From Hyphomicrobium_A sp965243865 (lineage in GTDB: Bacteria; Pseudomonadota; Alphaproteobacteria; Rhizobiales; Hyphomicrobiaceae): a stretch of DNA of 64,000 bases. Positions within the stretch are counted from its first letter, which is position 1. Every line of letters starts with the position of its first letter. This document shows positions 59,458-64,000 of the stretch, in pieces. The translations under genes and the position numbers were made by a program. The notes below the pieces were generated by a model. It did no database searches. It saw nothing but the letters and a program-made list of their open reading frames with translations, and was not told the DNA's origin. Location of the stretch: NCBI RefSeq assembly GCF_965243865.1, contig NZ_OZ251603.1, positions 1,178,001-1,242,000 on the forward strand, read 5' to 3'.

Positions 59458-60933
59458 TCAGATCCCGAGCTTCGCCTTGAGGATGTCGTTGACGGCCTGC
59501 GGATTGGCCTTGCCGCCCGACGCCTTCATCACCTGGCCGACAAACCAGCCCAGCATGCTCGGCTTCGCCTTCACCTGCTCCACCTTATCCGGGTTGGCAG
59601 CGATGATCTCGTCGACGGCCTTCTCGATGGCGCCGGTGTCGGTCACCTGCTTCATGCCGCGCGTGTCGACGATCTCGGCCGGATCACCGCCCTCGGTCCA
59701 GACGATCTCGAACAGGTCCTTGGCGATCTTGCCCGAGATGGTGCCCGACGCGATGAGATCGACAATGGCGCCGAGCTGCTGCGCCGACATTGGCGATGCC
59801 TCGATCGACTTGCCTTCCTTGTTGAGGCGCCCGAACAGCTCGTTGATCACCCAGTTGGCGGCAAGCTTACCATCGCGGCCCTGCGCAACCGCCTCGAAGT
59901 AGTCGGCGGATTCCCGCTCGGCCACGAGCACGTTTGCGTCGTAGTCGGAAAGCCCGAACTCCTGCATGAAGCGCTGCTTCTTCGCATCCGGCAGCTCCGG
60001 CAGGTCCTTCTCCAGCTCGCCGACGTATTCCATCGACAGCTCGAGCGGCAGCAGGTCCGGATCGGGGAAGTAGCGATAGTCGTGCGCCTCTTCCTTCGAG
60101 CGCATCGACCGCGTCTCGCCCTTGCCCGGATCGAACAGGCGTGTCTCCTGGTCGATAGCACCACCAGCCTCGATGATGTCGATCTGCCGGCGCGCTTCCA
60201 CCTCGATCGCCTGACCGATGAAGCGGATCGAGTTGACGTTCTTGATCTCGCAGCGCGTGCCGAGCTTGTCGCCGGGCTTGCGCACCGACACGTTGACGTC
60301 GGCGCGCAGGTTGCCCTTTTCCATGTCCGCGTCGGACGTGCCCAGATACCGCAGGATGGTGCGCAGCTTCGACACGTACGCCTGCGCCTGCTTGGACGAG
60401 CGCATGTCGGGACGCGACACGATCTCCATCAGCGCCACGCCCGAGCGGTTGAGGTCGACGTAGGAATAGTCGGGATGCTGGTCGTGCACCGACTTGCCCG
60501 CATCCTGCTCCAGATGCAGGCGCTCGATGCCGATCGTCATCGTCTCGCCGTCGACGTCGATCTCGACTTCGCCCTCGCCGACGATCGGCTGCTGGTACTG
60601 GCTGATCTGGTAGCCCTGCGGCAGGTCCGGATAAAAATAGTTCTTCCGGTCGAACACGCTCCTGAGATTGATCTTGGCGTTGAGGCCGAGCCCCGTGCGC
60701 ACCGCCTGCGCGATGCACTCGGAATTGATCACCGGCAGCATGCCCGGCATCGCCGCGTCGACGAGAGAAACATGGCTGTTCGGATCGGCGCCGAACGTCG
60801 TCGATGCGCCCGAGAACAGCTTCGACTGCGAGGCCACCTGCGCGTGAACCTCGAGCCCGACGATGATCTCCCAGCTGCCGGTGGCGCCTTCGATCAGGTT
60901 CTTGGACTTGCTGGCCTTGGCTGTCTCTTGCAT
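59458..60933 (-). CDS. gatB: Aspartyl/glutamyl-tRNA amidotransferase subunit B
   Basis: A 491-residue GatB: GSWEIIVGLEVHAQVASQSKLFSG, ANSHVSLVDAAMPGMLPVIN-like DPNSHVSLVDAAMPGMLP, YFYPDLPQGYQISQYQQP, VDLNRSGVALMEIVSRPDMRSS and TRCEIKNVNSIRFI are hallmark segments. The C-terminal ~150 residues form the tail domain. With GatA and GatC it converts misacylated Glu-tRNA(Gln) and Asp-tRNA(Asn). The start ATG 60933 has an upstream-only extension of Arg-rich sequence. gatA begins more than 2 kb away. Confidence 0.97.
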   Translation of the reverse strand: MQETAKASKSKNLIEGATGSWEIIVGLEVHAQVASQSKLFSGASTTFGADPNSHVSLVDAAMPGMLPVINSECIAQAVRTGLGLNAKINLRSVFDRKNYFYPDLPQGYQISQYQQPIVGEGEVEIDVDGETMTIGIERLHLEQDAGKSVHDQHPDYSYVDLNRSGVALMEIVSRPDMRSSKQAQAYVSKLRTILRYLGTSDADMEKGNLRADVNVSVRKPGDKLGTRCEIKNVNSIRFIGQAIEVEARRQIDIIEAGGAIDQETRLFDPGKGETRSMRSKEEAHDYRYFPDPDLLPLELSMEYVGELEKDLPELPDAKKQRFMQEFGLSDYDANVLVAERESADYFEAVAQGRDGKLAANWVINELFGRLNKEGKSIEASPMSAQQLGAIVDLIASGTISGKIAKDLFEIVWTEGGDPAEIVDTRGMKQVTDTGAIEKAVDEIIAANPDKVEQVKAKPSMLGWFVGQVMKASGGKANPQAVNDILKAKLGI

Positions 60934-61005
60934 GGCAATGCTCCTCGGATGCGCCCTCGTTATCGCAGGGCGCCCGGCGGAGCAAGCCATCGGGGACCGT
61001 GCGAC

Positions 61006-61410
61006 CTAGTGATCCTCGGCTTCAGCCTCTTCCAGCTCCAGCGGCAGGGGGGCAATTTTCAGCGGATCGCCGTGCCGTCGCGACTGCCCCTCGAAGTAGC
61101 AGCCTTCCTCCAGCACCAGCTTCTTGTGGTAGATCTGGCCTTCGACGTTGCAGCCGGCGCCCAGCGTAAGCTCACGCGCATAGATCGCGCCCGAGAACTC
61201 GCCCAGCACCACCACCTTGTCGGCGACAATGAGCCCGCCCACCTCGCCGCGCTCGGAAATCTTCAGCGTCGAGCAGCGCACTTCCCCGTCGATAATACCT
61301 TCGATGCACACGGGGCCGTCGAGTTGCAGTGCCCCGATAATCGTCACGCCGCGATTGATCACGAACGCGCTTTTGAGCGCGCGCGCCTCGGCGCCGTTCA
61401 CCTGTGTCAT
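61006..61410 (-). CDS. Bactofilin
   Basis: A 134-residue bactofilin (polymerising cytoskeletal protein). The core is a right-handed beta-helix: SAFVINRGVTIIGALQLDGPVCIEGIIDGEVRCSTLKISERGEVGGLIVADKVVVLGEFSGAIYARELTLGAGCNVEGQIYHKKLVLEEGCYFEGQ with the regular hydrophobic spacing of the family. The C-terminal tail is short and acidic (LEEAEAEDH). ATG 61410 has a G-rich sequence upstream; another Met at 61434 is possible. It lies upstream of gatB on the same strand, 72 bases away. Confidence 0.92.
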   Translation of the reverse strand: MTQVNGAEARALKSAFVINRGVTIIGALQLDGPVCIEGIIDGEVRCSTLKISERGEVGGLIVADKVVVLGEFSGAIYARELTLGAGCNVEGQIYHKKLVLEEGCYFEGQSRRHGDPLKIAPLPLELEEAEAEDH

Positions 61411-61606
61411 TACGCAATACCCCCGGAACGACATCACCCTGTCGGTCCCCGCGGGAAAGCGAATGCCGGAAAGAAGTGGCACTTTTCAGGCATAACCGGA
61501 AACTTCGGCCAAAGCGGCAGGCAGGGTGATCGCCAAACTGGCGGACAGACCACTATGGTCGTGCCGCTGGCTTCCTTAATTCAGCGCGGCTACCCACCAT
61601 AGACCG

Positions 61607-62821
61607 ATGCGATCCATGAAAAACAAGTGGCTGTACCTCCCAGCGCTACTGTTAGTGATAGCCCCTCTGGCTGCATCGGCCTATGCGCCGTACCTGCCGC
61701 GGCTGCTATGGGAGGGCTATCCCGCAGCCACCTGGCCAGCGCCCGGAACCTTCGCCCAGATCGGCGGCGCCGACGAGATTGCGCCCCAAAGGGCCGAGCC
61801 AATTGCCGATCCTAACGCCAAGCTTCAAGCATCGTTCACCGAGACCGATGGCCGGGCGATCCTCGCGATCCACAACGGCCAAATCGTCATGGAACATTAT
61901 GCGCAAGGCATTACGCGCGAGACCAAGCTCAACTCCTATTCATTGGCAAAGAGCCTCGTTGGAGCGCTAACTCTGAAGGCGATATCCGAAGGACGCATAT
62001 CCTCCCGCCAGCTCCCACTCGGGCTTTTGCTCTCGGAATTGTCAGGCACAGAATCGGGACGACTGCCGCTTTGCCGCTTCCTGGATATGCGCAGCGGCAT
62101 CGCATTCGAGAACGGCGCCAAGAAGCAAACTGTAGGCCTAGAGCTGAAAGATCTCGAAGCCAGCAAGCTCAATCTGTTCGGGCCGATGGCCCGACTGCAT
62201 ATGCAGGGGCTCAGGAGCATCGAGGCGCATTTGCGACCCCAGCCTGACGATGTCGTTGCGCCAACGTGCACGAGCGGAAGCTATAGCTATCAGAACGTGA
62301 ACACGGCAATCGTCGGCGAGGTGCTGGAGCGGGCCTACGGGAAGCCGCTGCAGGAGATCTTGAGCGAGAAGATCTGGAAACCGGCCGGCGCCGCCGAAGC
62401 AGCATGGCGGCGCTACGGACCCGATCTTTCGGTCACGCCCTATTGCTGCATCTACGCACGACCTATTGACTGGCTGATGGTTGCACAATTCCTGCTCGAT
62501 AACGGCAAACCCGGTGCACCATTCCTACCCGAGCCAATGTGGCGCCAGATGATGGGTCTCGACGTCGAGCCGTCGTCGCTACACGTCGGGCATTACGAAA
62601 ATTTCGTCTATCACAACGTGCTCGACCGGCCAGGTGAGCGGCTACAAGGAGGCTTCGCGTATTTCTTTGGGAGTCGGGGCCAAGTTGTCTACCTGATGCC
62701 TAACGAGCGCCTTGCTGTTGTTCGCTTCGGCGGCCGGGTTCAGCTGCTCCACACGACTCTGTACGAGGTTGAGCGATCGACTTCGATCCTCGATCAGCCG
62801 CGGCGGGGCGCCAGAAAATAA
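61607..62821 (+). CDS. Serine hydrolase, class C beta-lactamase family
   Basis: A 404-residue protein with a signal peptide (MKNKWLYLPALLLVIAPLAASA). The beta-lactamase/transpeptidase fold is recognisable: TKLNSYSLAKSLVGAL (SxxK nucleophile), PLCRFLDMRSGIAFE, and GSYSYQNVNTAIVGEVLE (YxN), with GFAYFFGSRGQVVYLM near the C-terminus. It would hydrolyse a peptide, ester or amide in the periplasm; real substrate unknown. It overlaps the convergent membrane-protein gene by 28 bases. Confidence 0.87.
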   Translation: MRSMKNKWLYLPALLLVIAPLAASAYAPYLPRLLWEGYPAATWPAPGTFAQIGGADEIAPQRAEPIADPNAKLQASFTETDGRAILAIHNGQIVMEHYAQGITRETKLNSYSLAKSLVGALTLKAISEGRISSRQLPLGLLLSELSGTESGRLPLCRFLDMRSGIAFENGAKKQTVGLELKDLEASKLNLFGPMARLHMQGLRSIEAHLRPQPDDVVAPTCTSGSYSYQNVNTAIVGEVLERAYGKPLQEILSEKIWKPAGAAEAAWRRYGPDLSVTPYCCIYARPIDWLMVAQFLLDNGKPGAPFLPEPMWRQMMGLDVEPSSLHVGHYENFVYHNVLDRPGERLQGGFAYFFGSRGQVVYLMPNERLAVVRFGGRVQLLHTTLYEVERSTSILDQPRRGARK

Positions 62822-63084
62822 CCCAGGCCAGCCCAGACGAGGCCGAGCAGGAAGCCCATCAGGAACACGGCGGCTTCCCCGCCCAGCGCGTGCACGGGCA
62901 TCAGCCCGACAGCGGCGGCAAGCCAATAGAGAATGTAACCGGCCAGCGAGGCGGCGAATGCGGCGACGATCAGCTTCTGCCACTGATCGGCACGGCGGCC
63001 GAGCATGAAGGCCACAATGATGATCGCCGGATTGAGAGCTGCGATCATCACGAGAGTCCAGGGATCGAACGGAACGATCTCCAC
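62794..63084 (-). CDS. Small membrane protein of unknown function
   Basis: A 96-residue protein with three membrane helices (about residues 8-27, 36-55, 65-90) and a basic C-terminus (LAPRRG). I start at GTG 63084, two bases after the chorismate mutase stop, with GGGAG upstream; no ATG is in a better place. Its end overlaps the convergent serine hydrolase gene by 28 bases. It is likely in the gatA-chorismate mutase operon. No family recognised. Confidence 0.65.
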   Translation of the reverse strand: MEIVPFDPWTLVMIAALNPAIIIVAFMLGRRADQWQKLIVAAFAASLAGYILYWLAAAVGLMPVHALGGEAAVFLMGFLLGLVWAGLGYFLAPRRG

Positions 63085-63086
63085 CG

Positions 63087-63416
63087 CTAGGCTCCCTTGT
63101 CGCCGTTGCCTTCGGTCTGCAGGCGCAGCTTTTCTTCCTCGTACTGCACGAACCAGCCGATCATCTGCCGCCACAACGCCTCGGCCAGCTCAGGCGGCAC
63201 GCCCTTTTCGTCGGCGCGCACCTTCACCTTGTCGATCACCTGCTGGATGCGCCACGGCACCACGGCATCGGCAGGGTTCTTCTTCAATTGCCAAGCACGA
63301 TCGACGTACCCGAAGCGCTCCGCAATGAGGTCGACCAGCGCAAGATCGATGCGGTCGATCTGATCGCGCACCTCGCTCATGTCGGCGCATTCCCATGGAC
63401 GCTTGGGGTCGCTCAT
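63087..63416 (-). CDS. Chorismate mutase, AroQ type
   Basis: A 109-residue all-helical protein: MSEVRDQIDRIDLALVDLIAERFGYVDRAWQLK (helix 1 with the catalytic Arg), VVPWRIQQVIDKVKVRADEKGVPPELAEALWRQMIGWFVQYEEEKL. The size and pattern fit AroQ mutases that convert chorismate to prephenate for Phe and Tyr synthesis, or PchB-like lyases. Its ATG overlaps the gatA stop by 3 bases (ATGA-type). No other aromatic biosynthesis gene is in view. Confidence 0.9.
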   Translation of the reverse strand: MSDPKRPWECADMSEVRDQIDRIDLALVDLIAERFGYVDRAWQLKKNPADAVVPWRIQQVIDKVKVRADEKGVPPELAEALWRQMIGWFVQYEEEKLRLQTEGNGDKGA

Positions 63417-64000
63417 TTCGACTTGGCTCCCGCCTTCTTGGCGCCGGCGCTCTTTGCGGACGCCGCCTCCCACCAACGATCCTCGACGACGAAGCGGCCC
63501 GCCGCATCCTCGATCGCCTGCGCGGCGCGGAACAGCGTCGCCTCGTCGAACGGCTTGCCGATCAGCTGCAGCCCGAGCGGCGTGCCCTCGCTGGAGAGAC
63601 CCGCCGGCACCGAGATGCCCGGCAGCCCGGCCATGTTCACCGTCACGGTGAAGATGTCTTCCAGGTACATCGCAATCGGATCGCCGGTCTTCTCTCCGAA
63701 CCCGAACGCGGGCGATGGCGTCGTCGGCGTCAGCACCACGTCGACAGATTTCCACGCGTCATCGAAGTCGCGTTTGATCAACGTGCGCACTTTCTGTGCC
63801 TTGAGATAGTAGGCGTCATAGTAGCCGGCCGACAGCACGTAGGTGCCGATCAGAATACGCCGCCGCACTTCCTTGCCGAAGCCCGCTGCGCGCGTGTTCT
63901 CGTAGGTGTCGATCAGGTCCTTGCCCGGCACGCGCAGACCGTAACGCACGCCATCATAGCGGGCGAGGTTCGACGAGGCCTCGGCCGGGGCGACGATGTA
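63413..64000 (-). CDS. gatA: Aspartyl/glutamyl-tRNA amidotransferase subunit A, C-terminal part
   Basis: Partial gene running off the window edge. The visible ~195 residues begin YIVAPAEASSNLARYDGVRYG, the classic C-terminal GatA segment, then FGKEVRRRILIGTYVLSAGYYDAYYLKAQKVRTLIKRDF, VDVVLTPTTPSPAFG and GLPGISVPAG. The catalytic Ser-Lys part is outside the window. It supplies ammonia by hydrolysing glutamine for the GatCAB reaction. Its stop overlaps the start of the chorismate mutase gene. The C-terminus carries a short Ala/Lys-rich tail (SAKSAGAKKAGAKSK). Confidence 0.97.
   Translation of the reverse strand, partial: YIVAPAEASSNLARYDGVRYGLRVPGKDLIDTYENTRAAGFGKEVRRRILIGTYVLSAGYYDAYYLKAQKVRTLIKRDFDDAWKSVDVVLTPTTPSPAFGFGEKTGDPIAMYLEDIFTVTVNMAGLPGISVPAGLSSEGTPLGLQLIGKPFDEATLFRAAQAIEDAAGRFVVEDRWWEAASAKSAGAKKAGAKSK

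Noticed and set aside
60082..61602. A 506-codon open frame antisense to gatB and the bactofilin gene
   Set aside because: It spans two clear genes and their intergenic gap, and the product is Arg/Leu-rich without motifs. A shadow frame.

Overview
The window reads as a chromosomal segment of a GC-rich alphaproteobacterium, most likely a methylotrophic member of the Hyphomicrobiales (Hyphomicrobium-like). The basis is the gene families present: a DUF1489 protein, DUF3445-type methylated-amine oxidation, betaine-lipid synthesis by BtaA/BtaB, a bactofilin, a group III truncated hemoglobin, and many small Sec-exported proteins. The species is an inference; no rRNA gene is present. There is no phage, insertion sequence or CRISPR array. 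The window opens inside glnA and closes inside gatA.

Layout. 1-10 kb: end of glnA, several small membrane or exported proteins of unknown function, a HisC-like aminotransferase, a DUF1489 protein, an isoprenylcysteine-methyltransferase-like protein and a long exported coiled-coil protein. 10-23 kb: a YjdM-type zinc-ribbon protein, MgtE, two tandem polysaccharide deacetylases, an APH/P-loop kinase, an envelope cluster (OmpA-like protein, a 32-residue membrane peptide, a triple helix-hairpin-helix protein), cyclopropane fatty acid synthase, and a nitronate monooxygenase/truncated hemoglobin pair.

23.9-32.8 kb is the most distinctive region. It is a methylated-amine locus: an APC permease, a small CxxC protein, a flavin/[2Fe-2S] reductase and a 737-residue protein that fuses the heme-dependent N-demethylase subunit (DUF3445) to a GcvT-like tetrahydrofolate-binding subunit. 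Across a 340-base control region lie a divergent gene of unknown function and a FadR-type GntR regulator, followed by an orphan periplasmic-binding-fold protein. Together these would import dimethylamine (or a similar amine), oxidatively demethylate it and hand the formaldehyde to tetrahydrofolate.

33-47 kb: carbonic anhydrase, a CorA-like membrane protein next to polyphosphate kinase 2, tRNA-Ser(GCU) behind a hairpin-rich tandem repeat, quinone oxidoreductase, a DedA protein, and btaA-btaB with a candidate Pho box, followed by a 55-residue basic protein, two methyltransferases and a ChaA-type antiporter. 47-64 kb: a GGDEF/EAL protein, YceI with cytochrome b561, a CHASE2 adenylate cyclase, ilvA, an ArsR/SRPBCC pair with two matching operator dyads, a DUF938 methyltransferase, a patatin-like lipoprotein, gatB, a bactofilin, a serine hydrolase, a small membrane protein, a chorismate mutase and gatA.

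The items most worth following up are the fused N-demethylase, which keeps a ribosome-binding-site-like sequence and in-frame Met codons at the fusion joint; the btaAB Pho box; the paired ArsR operators; several genes under 60 codons; and two families of non-coding repeats.
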